In this document: positions 8,960 through 19,354 of the stretch, piece by piece
Layout: each line of letters begins with the position of its first letter
Numbering within the stretch: the first letter of the stretch is position 1
Origin: Rhodospirillum centenum SW
Lineage (GTDB): Bacteria > Pseudomonadota > Alphaproteobacteria > Azospirillales > Azospirillaceae
Length of the DNA stretch: 64,000 bases
Assembly: GCF_000016185.1 (NCBI RefSeq)
Contig: NC_011420.2
Span: forward strand, 1,508,501-1,572,500
Direction: 5' to 3'
Program-made: the position numbers and the translations under genes
The notes under the pieces: generated by a model
Database searches by the model: none
What the model was told of the DNA's origin: nothing
What the model saw: only the letters and a program-made list of their open reading frames with translations

Positions 8960-10966
8960 ATGAACAAGCTGACGGCGTTCGCGCGTATCCCCCTGACGGA
9001 CCGCCGAACCCTGGCCTACGCCCACGACATCCTGATGGCGGCCGGGTCTTTCGTTCTGTCCCTCTATCTCCGTGTGGGCAGCGACTTCATGGCATTCCTG
9101 CCGGAGTTGTGGCCGGGTCTTCTGATCTTTACCTTCATCGCGGCGGTCAGCTACCGCGTCTTCGGGATGAATTCCGGCGTCTGGCGCTATGCCAGCCTGC
9201 GCGATCTGCTCGCCATCATGCGGGCGGTGACGGCCACGATTCTGATCTTCCTGATGCTCCTGTTCCTGGTCACGCGCCTGGAGCTGCTGCCGCGGTCCAT
9301 GCCGGTGATCAACTGGTTCGTGCTGGTGGTGATGCTGGGCGGGCCGCGGCTGGTCTACCGCATCCTCAAGGACCGGCGGATCGCCAGCATCCTGGAGATG
9401 AACGCCCGCGACCGCATTCCCGTGCTGCTGGTCGGTGCCGGAGACGAGGCGGAGCTGTTCATCCGCGCCATGCAGAACGACCGCGAGGCCGCCTACCGCG
9501 TCGTCGGCATCCTGGACGACAAGGGCGGCCGGATCGGCCGCGAAATCCATGGCGTCAAGGTGCTGGGGCGGCTCGGCGACCTGCCGCAGGTGATCGCCGA
9601 CCTGACCGAGGGGGGGGACCGGCCGCGGCGGCTGATCCTGACCCGTCCGCAACAGCGCCTGACCGGCGTGGATCTGGGCGAGATCGTCGAGCGCTGCGAG
9701 GCGCTGAATCTGATGCTGGCCCGCCTGCCGGACCTGACGGAATTCAAGGACGCGAAGAGCGATCCCGGTCTGACCGTCCGTCCCATCCAGATCGAGGATC
9801 TGCTGGGCCGCCCGCAGGTGGCCCTGGACAAGGGCGCCATGGGCGACCTGATCACCGGCCGCGTCGTGCTGGTCACCGGAGCCGGCGGCACGATCGGCTC
9901 GGAGCTGACGCGCCAGATCGCCGGCCTGCGGCCGAAGCGTCTGGTCATGGTCGATCACGGGGAATTCAATCTCTACTCCATCGACCTGGAGATGCGGGAA
10001 TCCTTCCCCGACCTCTGCGTCCGCGCCGTGCTGGCCGACGTGCGCGACCGCGCGCGCATTACCCAGATCTTCCGGGAAGAGGCGCCGGAACTGGTTTTCC
10101 ACGCCGCCGCCCTGAAGCACGTCCCGATGGTGGAGCTGAACCCGGTCGAAGGCGTGCTGACCAACGTGATGGGCACGCGCAACGTGGCCGATGCGGCCAC
10201 GGCCTTCGGCTGCCTCGCCATGGTGTTGATCTCCACCGACAAGGCGGTCAGCCCCACCAACGTGATGGGGGCCACGAAGCGGGTCGCGGAAAGCTACTGC
10301 CAGGCGCTGGATCTCCAGGGCAACGGGGGACAGGGCAACGGCGGGCGGTCGCATTCAACCCGCTTCATGACGGTGCGCTTCGGCAACGTGCTGGGCTCGA
10401 CCGGCTCGGTGGTGCCCCTGTTCACCCGCCAGCTCCGCGCCGGCGGACCGCTGACGGTGACGCATCCCGACGTCTGCCGCTTCTTCATGACCGTGCGGGA
10501 GGCCGTGGAACTGGTGCTCCAGGCGTCTGCCTTCGGTATCCGCCACCGCGAAAGCCGCGGCCGAATCTTCGTGCTCGACATGGGGCAGCCGGTGCGGATC
10601 GTGGATCTGGCACGGCAGATGATCCGGCTGGCGGGACTGCGCCCGGACAAGGACATCCGCATCGTCTTCACCGGCCTGCGTCCCGGCGAGAAGCTGTACG
10701 AAGAGATGTTTGACGCCGCCGAGCCCCCGGTCCGCACCGATGCGGAGGGTGTGCTGGTCGCCTCGCCGCGGGCGGTGGATTTCGGAATCCTCAACCGTTC
10801 GCTGGACGAGTTGGACGCCGCCGCCCACGGCTGCGACGTGCCGCGGCTGCTGGCCCTGTTGCAGCATATCGTCCCCGGCTTCGTCCGCCAGACGCATCCC
10901 GCTCTTCTTCCCCAGGCGGAAGCAGCAGATGGTGCCGGCCGGGTGATCCCCCGGCAGCTTCACTGA
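8960..10966 (+). CDS. Nucleoside-diphosphate-sugar dehydratase/epimerase, WbpM/FlaA1/CapD family
   Basis: This 668-residue inner-membrane protein starts at the ATG at 8960. Four N-terminal transmembrane helices occupy residues about 20-125. A CoA-binding-like Rossmann fold (VLLVGAGDEAELFI) follows, and then the catalytic extended SDR domain with LVTGAGGTIGSELTRQIA and DVRDR. The active-site segment STDKAVSPTNVMGATKR has methionine in place of the usual tyrosine, giving the Ser-Met-Lys triad known from WbpM-type 4,6-dehydratases. The likely product is a UDP-4-keto-6-deoxy-HexNAc for surface polysaccharide or glycan synthesis. No glycosyltransferase genes are adjacent. Confidence 0.9.
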   Translation: MNKLTAFARIPLTDRRTLAYAHDILMAAGSFVLSLYLRVGSDFMAFLPELWPGLLIFTFIAAVSYRVFGMNSGVWRYASLRDLLAIMRAVTATILIFLMLLFLVTRLELLPRSMPVINWFVLVVMLGGPRLVYRILKDRRIASILEMNARDRIPVLLVGAGDEAELFIRAMQNDREAAYRVVGILDDKGGRIGREIHGVKVLGRLGDLPQVIADLTEGGDRPRRLILTRPQQRLTGVDLGEIVERCEALNLMLARLPDLTEFKDAKSDPGLTVRPIQIEDLLGRPQVALDKGAMGDLITGRVVLVTGAGGTIGSELTRQIAGLRPKRLVMVDHGEFNLYSIDLEMRESFPDLCVRAVLADVRDRARITQIFREEAPELVFHAAALKHVPMVELNPVEGVLTNVMGTRNVADAATAFGCLAMVLISTDKAVSPTNVMGATKRVAESYCQALDLQGNGGQGNGGRSHSTRFMTVRFGNVLGSTGSVVPLFTRQLRAGGPLTVTHPDVCRFFMTVREAVELVLQASAFGIRHRESRGRIFVLDMGQPVRIVDLARQMIRLAGLRPDKDIRIVFTGLRPGEKLYEEMFDAAEPPVRTDAEGVLVASPRAVDFGILNRSLDELDAAAHGCDVPRLLALLQHIVPGFVRQTHPALLPQAEAADGAGRVIPRQLH

Positions 10967-10996
10967 CGGACATTCCGGCAGGAATCCTTCGACACC

Positions 10997-11024
10997 CCCC
11001 GCCCGCACTGCCCTGCGGGCGGGG
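10997..11024 (+). terminator. Strong GC stem-loop after the sugar dehydratase gene
   Basis: CCCCGCCCGCA at 10997-11007 and TGCGGGCGGGG at 11014-11024 form a perfect 11-bp stem with a 6-nt loop, 30 bp after the dehydratase stop. There is no U-run, so it is a stem-loop that may terminate or stabilise the mRNA rather than a textbook intrinsic terminator. Confidence 0.5.
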
Positions 11025-11110
11025 AGGGCTTGCCGGTTGCGTCGGGGGGCGCCGTCGGGGTTGAATTGACCGGGAGAGAGGACGGCGCTCCGGGATCTCG
11101 GGGGGTGGGG

Positions 11111-11647
11111 ATGGACAGGCTGCGCGGCTTCGTCGCCGCGGTGGATGCCCTGAACAGGATGCTGGGTGAGGCGCTGTCCTGGCTGACCCTGGGCACCGTG
11201 CTGGTCTGCTTCGCCGTGGTGGTGCTGCGCTACGGGTTCGGCATCGGCTTCGTCTGGATGCAGGAGCTTTATGTCTGGCAGCATGCGCTGGTCTTCATGC
11301 TGGGGGCCGGCTACACGCTGCTGCACAACGGCCATGTCCGGGTGGACGTCTTCTACGGCCGCGCCGGTGGACGACGCCGGGCCTGGATCGACATCACCGG
11401 CACCCTGGTCTTCCTGCTGCCCTGGCTGGCCGTCCTGGCCTGGGAGAGCGCCCCCTTCATCGGCCAGAGCTGGACCATCCGCGAGGCCTCCCAGCAGACG
11501 GGCGGCCTGCCGGGCTACTTCCTGCTGAAGTCCGCCGTCTGGGCGTTCTGCCTGCTGCTGGGCCTTCAGGGGGTGGCGCTGATCGCCCGCCGTGCCCTCT
11601 ACCTTGCCGGCGATGCGCGCTACACGCCGCACGCCGGCACGGACTGA
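11111..11647 (+). CDS. TRAP transporter small permease (DctQ-like)
   Basis: This 178-residue protein has four predicted transmembrane helices, starting with LSWLTLGTVLVCFAVVVLRY. It carries the small-permease hallmark WMQELYVWQHALVFMLGAGY and HVRVDVFYGR. It pairs with the large permease 12 bp downstream to form a TRAP carrier driven by an ion gradient. The start is the ATG at 11111, preceded by a G-rich stretch. No periplasmic DctP binding-protein gene is nearby, so the substrate is unknown. Confidence 0.88.
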   Translation: MDRLRGFVAAVDALNRMLGEALSWLTLGTVLVCFAVVVLRYGFGIGFVWMQELYVWQHALVFMLGAGYTLLHNGHVRVDVFYGRAGGRRRAWIDITGTLVFLLPWLAVLAWESAPFIGQSWTIREASQQTGGLPGYFLLKSAVWAFCLLLGLQGVALIARRALYLAGDARYTPHAGTD

Positions 11648-11659
11648 GCCGGGGCGACG

Positions 11660-13246
11660 ATGCAGCCCGCCCTGCTCGGCGAACTGCTCGCCCTCCTGAT
11701 GTTCCTCTGCACGCTGGTTGCGGTGCTGGCGGGTTATCCGGTGGCCTTCACCCTGGCCGGGACCGCGCTGCTGTTCGCCTGGGCGGGCCACGGCCTGGGC
11801 GTGTTCGATCCGGCCCTGCTGACGGGGCTGGCGTCACGCTATTTCGGCACCATGGTGAACGAAGTACTCGTGGCGGTTCCGCTGTTCGTCTTCATGGGCG
11901 TGATGCTGGAGCGCTCGCGGCTGGCGGAGACGCTGCTCACCACCATGGGCGAGCTGTTCGGAAGTCTGCGCGGGGGCCTCGGCATCTCCGTCGTGCTGGT
12001 CGGGGCGCTGCTGGCCGCCTCCACCGGCATCGTCGGGGCGACGGTGGTCACCATGGGGCTGCTGAGCCTGCCGGCGATGGCACGGGCGGGCTACGATCCG
12101 AAGCTGTCGGCCGGGATCATCTGCGCCTCGGGCACGCTGGGGCAGATCATCCCGCCCTCCACCGTGCTGATCTTCATGGGCGACATGTTGCAGGGCGCGA
12201 ACCAGACGGCGCAGCTTGCGCTGGGGAATTTCGCGCCCGAGCCCGTCTCCGTCGGGCAGCTCTTCGCCGGCGCGCTGCTGCCGGGACTGCTGCTGGCGGG
12301 GCTCTATGTCGGCTGGGTGGTCGTGCAGGCGGTAGTGAACCCGGCGGCCTGCCCGGCCCTGCCCCTGGATGCCGCCGACCGCCGCCGGTTGCCGCGGAAG
12401 GTGCTGCTGGCGCTGGCGCCGCCGCTGCTGCTGATCCTGGCGGTGCTGGGCTCCATCCTGGCCGGCATCGCCTCCCCCACCGAATCGGCCAGTGTCGGTG
12501 CCGTCGGCGCCATGGCGCTGGCTGCCGCGAACCGGCGGCTGGACCTGGAGGTGCTGCGACAGGTGATGCGCTCCACCCTCACCATCAGCTCGATGGTGTT
12601 CGTCATCCTGATGGGCGCGTCGGTCTTCAGCCTCGTCTTCCGCGGGCTGGGCGGGGAGCGGATCGTGGAGGACGTGCTGTCCGCCATGCCGGGCGGCAAG
12701 TGGGGCGCCCTGCTGCTGGTGATGGCGCTGATGTTCGTGCTCGGGTTCTTCCTCGACACGTTCGAGATCATCTTCATCGTCGTACCGATCACGGCCCCCG
12801 TCCTGATCCGGCTGGGCGTCGATCCGCTCTGGCTGGGCGTGATGATGGGGGTCAACCTGCAGACCAGCTTCCTGACCCCGCCCTTCGGTTTCGCCCTGTT
12901 CTATCTGCGCGGCGTGGCGGGACGGCTGGTGAGCACCCTGGACATCTATCGCGGGGTGCTGCCCTTCGTGGGCATCCAGGTGCTGTGCGTCGGCCTGCTG
13001 ATGGCCGTGCCGTCCCTGGGCACCTGGCTGCCGGAGCGCCTGTTCGCCGCCGGCCCCGTCGCGCTTCAGCCGGACGGCGAGGAGCTTCGCCGTCCGACGC
13101 CGGCAGGTCCGGTGGAACCGCGCAGCCAGGAATTCGAGAACCTGTTCGGACCCGATGGGCGGGCATCTTCCCGGCAGCCCCCCGGGCAACCCTGGGGGCC
13201 GGAGTTCGAGGACCTGTTCAGCACCGGACGGCCGCCCGGCCCCTGA
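11660..13246 (+). CDS. TRAP transporter large permease (DctM-like) with C-terminal tail
   Basis: This 528-residue protein has about 12 transmembrane helices covering residues 1-455. Typical DctM elements include VPLFVFMGVMLERS, GIVGATVVTMGLLSLPAM, the substrate/ion-site stretch IPPSTVLIFMGDMLQGAN and a second re-entrant region LQTSFLTPPFGFALFYLRG. It forms the membrane channel with the small subunit upstream. It is longer than usual: about 70 extra hydrophilic residues follow the last helix, and they contain two copies of a short motif, EFENLFG (about 490) and EFEDLFS (about 515). No binding protein is encoded beside it. Confidence 0.9.
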   Translation: MQPALLGELLALLMFLCTLVAVLAGYPVAFTLAGTALLFAWAGHGLGVFDPALLTGLASRYFGTMVNEVLVAVPLFVFMGVMLERSRLAETLLTTMGELFGSLRGGLGISVVLVGALLAASTGIVGATVVTMGLLSLPAMARAGYDPKLSAGIICASGTLGQIIPPSTVLIFMGDMLQGANQTAQLALGNFAPEPVSVGQLFAGALLPGLLLAGLYVGWVVVQAVVNPAACPALPLDAADRRRLPRKVLLALAPPLLLILAVLGSILAGIASPTESASVGAVGAMALAAANRRLDLEVLRQVMRSTLTISSMVFVILMGASVFSLVFRGLGGERIVEDVLSAMPGGKWGALLLVMALMFVLGFFLDTFEIIFIVVPITAPVLIRLGVDPLWLGVMMGVNLQTSFLTPPFGFALFYLRGVAGRLVSTLDIYRGVLPFVGIQVLCVGLLMAVPSLGTWLPERLFAAGPVALQPDGEELRRPTPAGPVEPRSQEFENLFGPDGRASSRQPPGQPWGPEFEDLFSTGRPPGP

Positions 13247-13282
13247 GAAAGCCGTGCGGCAGAGCCGGTCGGCGGGTCCGGG

Positions 13283-13510
13283 TCAGCGGTCGTCCCAGTC
13301 GGGTTCGTCGGCGCGCAGCAGCTCGACCAGCCGGGCCACGCGGCCCGAGGGCATGCGCTGGAGGTCCTGGCCCAGCATGTCGTCGGCAGCCAGCCAGGTC
13401 CGCGCCTCCATCAGTTCCTGCTCGGAAGCGCCCGTACCGATGATGTTGGCGACACGCAGGTCGTCCATGCGACCGCAGATCTCGTAGACCTGATCGCGGG
13501 TGAGTGCCAT
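13283..13510 (-). CDS. Conserved hypothetical protein, 75 aa
   Basis: This small acidic helical protein (MALTRDQVYEICGRMDDLRVANIIGTGASEQEL...DEPDWDDR) looks like a soluble helical bundle. It begins at an ATG at 13510 preceded by the purine-rich ribosome-binding sequence AAGGG, and lies opposite the convergent TRAP gene. I have no function to propose. Confidence 0.65.
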   Translation of the reverse strand: MALTRDQVYEICGRMDDLRVANIIGTGASEQELMEARTWLAADDMLGQDLQRMPSGRVARLVELLRADEPDWDDR

Positions 13511-13697
13511 GGCGGGGAACCCTTCAAGCCAGCGACAGCGCTTGGCAGATAACCCCGCCCTCCCCTGTTTGCAAGAGCCATAGGACGCGCCAGGGCGGCC
13601 CCTGGGACCTTACGTCCGGGGCTGTCGCCCCGCGTTGACAGGCGCGCGGACCGCCGCGTCTACTGCCCGCCGGTCCAACCATCCGGTCGAACCCGCC

Positions 13698-15392
13698 ATG
13701 GCCCAGCCCCCCGTCCCCTCTCCGCCGCCCCGCAGCGGTGGACGCCTCCTGGTCGATGCGCTGGTCGGCCACGGCGCCGACATGGCCTTCTGCGTGGCCG
13801 GAGAAAGCTATCTGGAGGTGCTGGACGCCGCCGTGGACCGCCCGGAACTGCGTCTGATCACCTGCCGGCAGGAGGGCGGTGCCGCCTTCATGGCGGAAGC
13901 CTACGGCAAGCTGACGGGCCGGCCGGGCATCTGCATGGTCACCCGTGGTCCCGGGGCCTGCAACGCCGCGATCGGCGTGCATGCGTCGATGCAGGACAGC
14001 ACGCCGCTGATCCTGCTGGTCGGACAGGTGGCCCGCGACCAGGCCGACCGCGAGGCGTTCCAGGAGATCGACTACCGCCGCATGTTCGGGCCGGTGGCGA
14101 AATGGGCGGCGCAGATCGACCGCGCCGACCGCATCCCCGAATATCTGGCGCGGGCCTTCCGCACCGCCACCTCCGGCCGGCCCGGCCCCGTGGTGCTGGC
14201 CCTGCCGGAGGACATGCTGCGGGAGAGCGCCGCCGTCGCCGACCTGCCGCCGGCCCTGCCCGTGCAGCCGCATCCCGATCCGGCGGCGCTGGAGCGGATG
14301 ACGGCGCTGCTGGCACAGGCGCGACAGCCGCTGATGCTGGTGGGCGGCAGCGGCTGGGACGATCCGGCCTGCGCCCGCCTGCGCGCCTTCGCGGAAGCGT
14401 GGGACCTGCCCGTCGCCTGCTCCTTCCGGCGGCAGGACGTGATGGCGAACGACAGTTCCTGCTATGTCGGCGATCTGGGCACCGGCCCGAACCCGGCGCT
14501 GGTGGAGCGGCTGCGGCGGGCGGACCTGCTGCTGGCCGTGGGCACCCGGCTGGGTGAGATCCCGACCCAGGGCTACACGCTGCCGGCACCGCCGCGGGCC
14601 GCGGCCACCCTGATCCATGTCCACCCCGATCCGGAGGAACTGGGCCGGGTCTACCAGCCGGACCTTGCCGTCCTTGCCGGAACGGCGGCCTTCGCCGCCG
14701 CCGCCGCTGCGCTGCCCGCCCCCGCGGTGCGGCCCTGGAGCGGCTGGCGGGAAGCGGCGCGGGCCGAGTTCCTGGCCTGGCAGGAGCCGCCCGCCTATGG
14801 CGGCGACCTGGACCTCGGCCGGGTCTTCGGCTGGCTGCGCGAGCGGCTGCCGGCCGATGCCGTGGTGACGAACGATGCCGGCAACTTCTCCGGCTGGGGG
14901 CACCGCTTCCTGCGCTACGGAAGGCCCGGCCGGCAGCTCGGCCCGACCTGCGGTGCCATGGGCTACGGCGTGCCTGCTGCCGTGGCGGCGTCGCTGCTGC
15001 GGCCGGAACGGCCGGCCGTCTGCCTGGTCGGGGACGGCGGCTTCACGATGACGGGGCAGGAACTGGCGACGGCACTGCACCATGGCGCGACGCCCCTGAT
15101 CCTGGTGTTCAACAACGGCATGTACGGCACCATCCGCATGCACCAGGAGACCCGCTTCCCCGGGCGGGTCAGCGCCACCGACCTGACCAACCCCGACTTC
15201 GCCGCGCTGGCGCGGGCCTATGGCGCCTTCGGAGCCGCCGTGTCGCGGACAGAGGAGTTCGCCCCCGCCTTCGAGGCGGCACTGGCGAGCGGCCGGGCCG
15301 CGGTGATCGAGCTGCGCATGGACCCCGACCGCATCAGCACCCGCACCACCCTGTCCCGGATCCGGGAGACGGCGCTGACGGCGCGCGGCTGA
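13698..15392 (+). CDS. Thiamine pyrophosphate-dependent enzyme, acetolactate synthase-like
   Basis: This 564-residue protein is taken from the ATG at 13698. The N-terminal ThDP-binding domain has the activating glutamate in CRQEGGAAFMAEAYG and MVTRGPGACNA. The central domain follows, and the C-terminal domain carries the ThDP motif GDGGFTMTGQEL...FNNGMYGTI (GDG to NN). It belongs to the large decarboxylase/acetolactate-synthase superfamily, but no ilvN-like regulatory subunit is present, so biosynthetic IlvB is unlikely. It could be a catabolic alpha-keto acid decarboxylase or a related carboligase. Confidence 0.82.
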   Translation: MAQPPVPSPPPRSGGRLLVDALVGHGADMAFCVAGESYLEVLDAAVDRPELRLITCRQEGGAAFMAEAYGKLTGRPGICMVTRGPGACNAAIGVHASMQDSTPLILLVGQVARDQADREAFQEIDYRRMFGPVAKWAAQIDRADRIPEYLARAFRTATSGRPGPVVLALPEDMLRESAAVADLPPALPVQPHPDPAALERMTALLAQARQPLMLVGGSGWDDPACARLRAFAEAWDLPVACSFRRQDVMANDSSCYVGDLGTGPNPALVERLRRADLLLAVGTRLGEIPTQGYTLPAPPRAAATLIHVHPDPEELGRVYQPDLAVLAGTAAFAAAAAALPAPAVRPWSGWREAARAEFLAWQEPPAYGGDLDLGRVFGWLRERLPADAVVTNDAGNFSGWGHRFLRYGRPGRQLGPTCGAMGYGVPAAVAASLLRPERPAVCLVGDGGFTMTGQELATALHHGATPLILVFNNGMYGTIRMHQETRFPGRVSATDLTNPDFAALARAYGAFGAAVSRTEEFAPAFEAALASGRAAVIELRMDPDRISTRTTLSRIRETALTARG

Positions 15393-15414
15393 CGCCTGCC
15401 GGACTCGCCGGGCC

Positions 15415-16047
15415 TCAGACGGTCTCAGCCCGTGGGGCGGGAACGGCCATGCCGCGCTGCACGGCGGGCCGGGCGGCGACGGCCGCGTGCCAGCGGGCCA
15501 GGGCCGGCCGCCCCGCCAGCAGCTCACCGGCCGGAAGGGCCGCGTCGATGAAGGGGAACACCGCGATGTCGGCCACCGTGTACCCGTCCCCGGCGAGATA
15601 CGGAACCCGGGCCAGCCGCGCCTCCAGCACGTCGCAGCAGCGGGCGATCTCCTCCCGGTAGACGCCGATGGCGTAGGGCAGCTTCTCCGCCGCCAGCACG
15701 GCGAAGCGGAAATGCCCCACCATGGCCGGCGTCAGGTCCGTCATCCCGAGGAACAGCCAGCTCAGCGCCTCCGCCCGGCCGGCCGGATCGGGCGGCAGCA
15801 GGGTCCCCGTCATCTCCGCCAGATGCAGCAGGATGGCCCCGGAGCCGAACACCCGCACCTCGCGGCCGCCGATCGCGTCCGTGATCGCCGGCACCCGGCC
15901 GAGCGGGCTGACCCGCAGCAGTGCCGGGTCGGTGACGCGGTCGCCGTCGAAATCCAGGGGATGCACCCGGTAGGGCAGCCCCGTCTCCTCCAGCATGATG
16001 GAGGCGCGATGCCCGTGGGGCGTGCCGAAGCTGTAGAGCGTGATCAT
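15415..16047 (-). CDS. Glutathione S-transferase family protein
   Basis: This 210-residue protein starts at the ATG at 16047. It has a thioredoxin-like N-terminal domain (MITLYSFGTPHGHRASIMLEE, with the cis-proline region GRVPAITD and the glutathione-site GSGAILLHLAE) and an all-helical C-terminal domain with the N-capping motif YTVADIAVFPF. This resembles the YfcG/Nu class of bacterial GSTs. It converges on the ThDP enzyme with a 22-bp gap; a functional link is not evident. Confidence 0.85.
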   Translation of the reverse strand: MITLYSFGTPHGHRASIMLEETGLPYRVHPLDFDGDRVTDPALLRVSPLGRVPAITDAIGGREVRVFGSGAILLHLAEMTGTLLPPDPAGRAEALSWLFLGMTDLTPAMVGHFRFAVLAAEKLPYAIGVYREEIARCCDVLEARLARVPYLAGDGYTVADIAVFPFIDAALPAGELLAGRPALARWHAAVAARPAVQRGMAVPAPRAETV

Positions 16048-16198
16048 CCGCCGCCTCTCCCGCCTGGAAGCCCCGGGCGCCAGCGGCCCGGGCTCGCCGC
16101 TGATGTCGCACCGAACGCCACGGCGGCGCAACCGCTCATTGGCGGTCGCACAGCCGCAGCGCCGCTCCGGACCCGCGTCAGGGGGGGCCGGCGGCGGA

Positions 16199-18472
16199 TC
16201 AGTCGGTGAAGCGGTTGTCCTTCGGGAAACCGTTCGGCGGCAGCTTGCCCTGGGTGCCGCGGTAAGCGATCCAGCCCTGGAGGTCGGGCAGCGTGACCGT
16301 GCGGGTCTTCTCCCCGCTGCCCCCCATGCGCCAGGACAGCCCCTCCGCCAGCGCGAAGACCTTGAGGTCGGAGAGGCTGGCGTCCTTGTACTTCTGGAGC
16401 TGGACGCCCTTGCCGCGGGTCATCACCGGCAGTTCCTCCAGCTTGAAGACCAGGAGCTTGCGGTTGTTGCCGATCACGGCGACCGCATCGCCCTCCGCCG
16501 GCACGGCCAGGACGGCGGCGGCACCGTCGGCCGGGGTCAGCACCTGCTTGCCCGCGCGGGTCTGGGCGACGACGTCGTCCGCCTCGACCTGGAAGCCGCG
16601 GCCGTCGGCGGAGGCCACGACCAGACGCTGCCCCGGCTGGTGCCGCAGCAGGGCCACGATCTCCGCCTCGCCCAGATCCACCATCAGCCGCACCGGCTCA
16701 CCGAAGCCGCGGCCGCCGGGCAGCCGGTCCACGCCCAGGGTGTAGAACTTGCCGCTGCCGGCGAAGAGCAGCAGCCGGTCCGTCGTCTCCGCATGCAGGA
16801 CGAAACGCTCCCGGTCGCCGTCCTTGTACTTGGTGCCGGCCACCTCCTGCGCGCTCTGATGGCCGCGGACGGTGCGGATCCAGCCCTTCTCGGAGAGGAA
16901 GACGGTGACCGGCTCGCGCTCGATCATCGCCTCCGCGGGCACGGCGAGATCCTTCGGCGGCTCGCCGATCAGGGTGCGGCGCTCGCCCAGGGCGGTCGTG
17001 CGGCCGAACTTCCGGTCCATCTCCGCCACCTCCTTGGAGATGGCCTTCCAGCGCTTGTGCCCGTCCTCCAGAAGCCCGACCAGAACGCCGCGCTCCTTGG
17101 TCAGGGCGTCGTTCTCCTTGCGGATCTCGAACTCCTCCAGCTTCCGCAGGGAGCGCAGGCGCATGTTCAGGATCGCCTCGGCCTGCACGTCCGTGAGGCT
17201 GAAGCGGGCCATCAGCTCCCGCTTCGGCTCGTCCTCCTCCCGGATGATGCGGATGACCTCGTCGATGTTCAGGTAGGCGATCAGATAACCGCCCAGCACC
17301 TCCAGCCGGTGGTCGATCTCGCCCAGACGGTGGCGGCTGCGCCGGAGCAGCACCTCCTGCCGGTGTTCCAGGAAGGCGCGCAGCACCTCGTAGAGGGTCA
17401 TCACCCGCGGCACCAGCCCGCCTTCGCGGGCGTCCAGCACGTTCATGTTCATGCTGAAGCGGGTTTCCAGGTCCGTGTTGCGGAACATCTGTTCCATCAT
17501 CACGTCCGGATCGACGTTGCGGCTCTTGGGTACCAGTACCAGCCGGATATCCTCGGCCGATTCGTCGCGCACATCCTCCAGCAGCGGCAGCTTCTTCTCC
17601 GCCAGCAGCTCGGCGATCTTCTCCACCAGGCGCGACTTCTGCACCTGGTAGGGGATCTGCGTGACAATGATCTGCCAGGTGCCCTGGGCCAGCGGCTCCT
17701 TCTGCCAGCGGGCACGGGTGCGGAAGGCACCGCGGCCGGTGCGGTACGCTTCCAGGATGTTCTCCCGGCTCTCCACCAGCACGCCGCCGGTGGGGAAGTC
17801 CGGCCCCGGTATCCAGCTCACCAGTTCCTCGACCGTCACCGGGCGGCGCTTGTCCGGAGCGGGCAGCAGCTCGCGCTCGATGATCAGGTTCAGGGCACCG
17901 CAGATCTCCCCCACATTGTGCGGCGGGATGTTCGTCGCCATGCCGACGGCGATGCCGGCCGACCCGTTCGCCAGCAGGTTCGGGAAGGCTGCCGGAAGTA
18001 CCATCGGCTCCTCCCCCTCCCCGTCATAGGTCGGGCGGAAGTCGGTGGCGTCCTCGTCGATGCCGGCCAGCATGGCCTTGGCGACCTCGGTCAACCGCGC
18101 CTCGGTGTAGCGCATGGCCGCGGCGTTATCGCCGTCGATGTTGCCGAAATTGCCCTGGCCCTCGACCAGCGGATACCGGGCCGCGAATTCCTGCGCCAGC
18201 CGCACCAGCGCGTCGTACACGGACTGGTCGCCGTGGGGATGGAACTTGCCGATCACGTCACCGACGACACGGGCCGACTTCTTGGGCGGCGTCGTCGGCT
18301 CCAGCCGGAGCTGGCTCATGGCGTAGAGCAGCCGGCGATGCACGGGCTTCAGCCCGTCGCGCACGTCCGGCAGGGAACGAGACACGATGGTTGAGAGGGC
18401 ATAGGACAGGTAGCGCTCGCCCAGGGCCTCGGCGAGCCGCTTGTCCAGAATCTCGATGGCGGCGTCGGTCAT
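16199..18472 (-). CDS. parC: DNA topoisomerase IV subunit A
   Basis: This 757-residue type IIA topoisomerase A subunit cuts and rejoins DNA in chromosome decatenation. The N-terminal winged-helix domain has [20 protein letters not shown] and [20 protein letters not shown] (the quinolone-resistance region). The catalytic tyrosine lies in [11 protein letters not shown]. The C-terminal half has the beta-propeller of ParC rather than the GyrA box repeats, and the length fits alphaproteobacterial ParC. Its ATG overlaps the recO stop by 4 bp (ATGA), so recO-parC is an operon. Confidence 0.93.
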   Translation of the reverse strand: MTDAAIEILDKRLAEALGERYLSYALSTIVSRSLPDVRDGLKPVHRRLLYAMSQLRLEPTTPPKKSARVVGDVIGKFHPHGDQSVYDALVRLAQEFAARYPLVEGQGNFGNIDGDNAAAMRYTEARLTEVAKAMLAGIDEDATDFRPTYDGEGEEPMVLPAAFPNLLANGSAGIAVGMATNIPPHNVGEICGALNLIIERELLPAPDKRRPVTVEELVSWIPGPDFPTGGVLVESRENILEAYRTGRGAFRTRARWQKEPLAQGTWQIIVTQIPYQVQKSRLVEKIAELLAEKKLPLLEDVRDESAEDIRLVLVPKSRNVDPDVMMEQMFRNTDLETRFSMNMNVLDAREGGLVPRVMTLYEVLRAFLEHRQEVLLRRSRHRLGEIDHRLEVLGGYLIAYLNIDEVIRIIREEDEPKRELMARFSLTDVQAEAILNMRLRSLRKLEEFEIRKENDALTKERGVLVGLLEDGHKRWKAISKEVAEMDRKFGRTTALGERRTLIGEPPKDLAVPAEAMIEREPVTVFLSEKGWIRTVRGHQSAQEVAGTKYKDGDRERFVLHAETTDRLLLFAGSGKFYTLGVDRLPGGRGFGEPVRLMVDLGEAEIVALLRHQPGQRLVVASADGRGFQVEADDVVAQTRAGKQVLTPADGAAAVLAVPAEGDAVAVIGNNRKLLVFKLEELPVMTRGKGVQLQKYKDASLSDLKVFALAEGLSWRMGGSGEKTRTVTLPDLQGWIAYRGTQGKLPPNGFPKDNRFTD

Positions 18473-19221
18473 GGTGCCGGAGTGATACCAGATGTTGTAT
18501 GCGCTTTGCGATAGCGATCCACGAATCGCGTCCGGGCGGCCGGCACTTCGGCATGGCGCAGGGCGAACAGGTGGCGGTCGAGGAAGTGGCCGGTAAGCGC
18601 CAGCCCTTGCACCACCTCCTCAGCGCCCCCCGCACTCCGCCCCACCAGGAACGGCGGCAGCGCCAGCAGCCGGTCACGGTACGGCTCCCCGGCGGAAAGG
18701 GAGACGGCGCGGCCCGTGCGCGGGCTGACATAGGCGAGCTGGTCGTTGTCCGTGATGCCGGTCGCGGCACAGCTCCCGAAGTCCAGACCGAAGCCGGCTT
18801 CTTCCAGCAGCCCGATCTCCCAGCGCACGTAGATCTCGGCCCAGACTTCCGTCTGCAAGGCGTCGAAAAGCGCCAGCGTGGCGTCGAACAGGGCCGGGTG
18901 CGGTTCCCGTTCCGGCAGCGCGGCATCGACCAGGGCGCAGGCCGAGGAGAGCGCGGCCAGCCGCAGCGGATCTTCCAGAAGGCCGGCCGCCGTCGCCCGC
19001 TCAAGCTCCAGCGCGAGGGTCCCGAGCTGTTCGACCAGCCGGGCGGCCCAGCGGGCGGCGACACGGTTGCCCGGTTCCAGCACCGGCCGCATCCGGCCGG
19101 ACTGACCACCATGGACAAGGCCGGCATGGCGCCCGTGGCCGCGGGTCAGCAGCACCGCCAGCGCGGCGGTCTCGCCGTGCGGGCGGGCGGACAGGACGAT
19201 GGCGTCGTCGGTCCATTCCAT
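18469..19221 (-). CDS. recO: DNA repair protein RecO
   Basis: This 250-residue recombination mediator of the RecFOR pathway loads RecA onto SSB-coated gaps. The N-terminal OB-fold begins [18 protein letters not shown] and [15 protein letters not shown] follows, both characteristic. The C-terminal helical part contains [18 protein letters not shown] and ends with the [10 protein letters not shown] segment. The family's C4 zinc site is largely absent, as often seen in proteobacteria. It is the first gene of the recO-parC pair. Confidence 0.92.
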   Translation of the reverse strand: MEWTDDAIVLSARPHGETAALAVLLTRGHGRHAGLVHGGQSGRMRPVLEPGNRVAARWAARLVEQLGTLALELERATAAGLLEDPLRLAALSSACALVDAALPEREPHPALFDATLALFDALQTEVWAEIYVRWEIGLLEEAGFGLDFGSCAATGITDNDQLAYVSPRTGRAVSLSAGEPYRDRLLALPPFLVGRSAGGAEEVVQGLALTGHFLDRHLFALRHAEVPAARTRFVDRYRKAHTTSGITPAP

Positions 19222-19354
19222 GCCGCGGTTCTAGCAGAGGCGGCCCCCGCTGTCGCGCCGGACCAGCGGCAAAAGGTCAGGTCGGTGGCCGGACCCTTGT
19301 GACGCGGTGATTACGATAAATTTAGAAGGCTGTGGCAAAGTTGGGCTAGCATCC

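Noticed and set aside
16040-18394. Long plus-strand frame opposite parC
   Set aside because: His/Gln/Arg-rich shadow sequence; parC on the minus strand has the full topoisomerase signature set.
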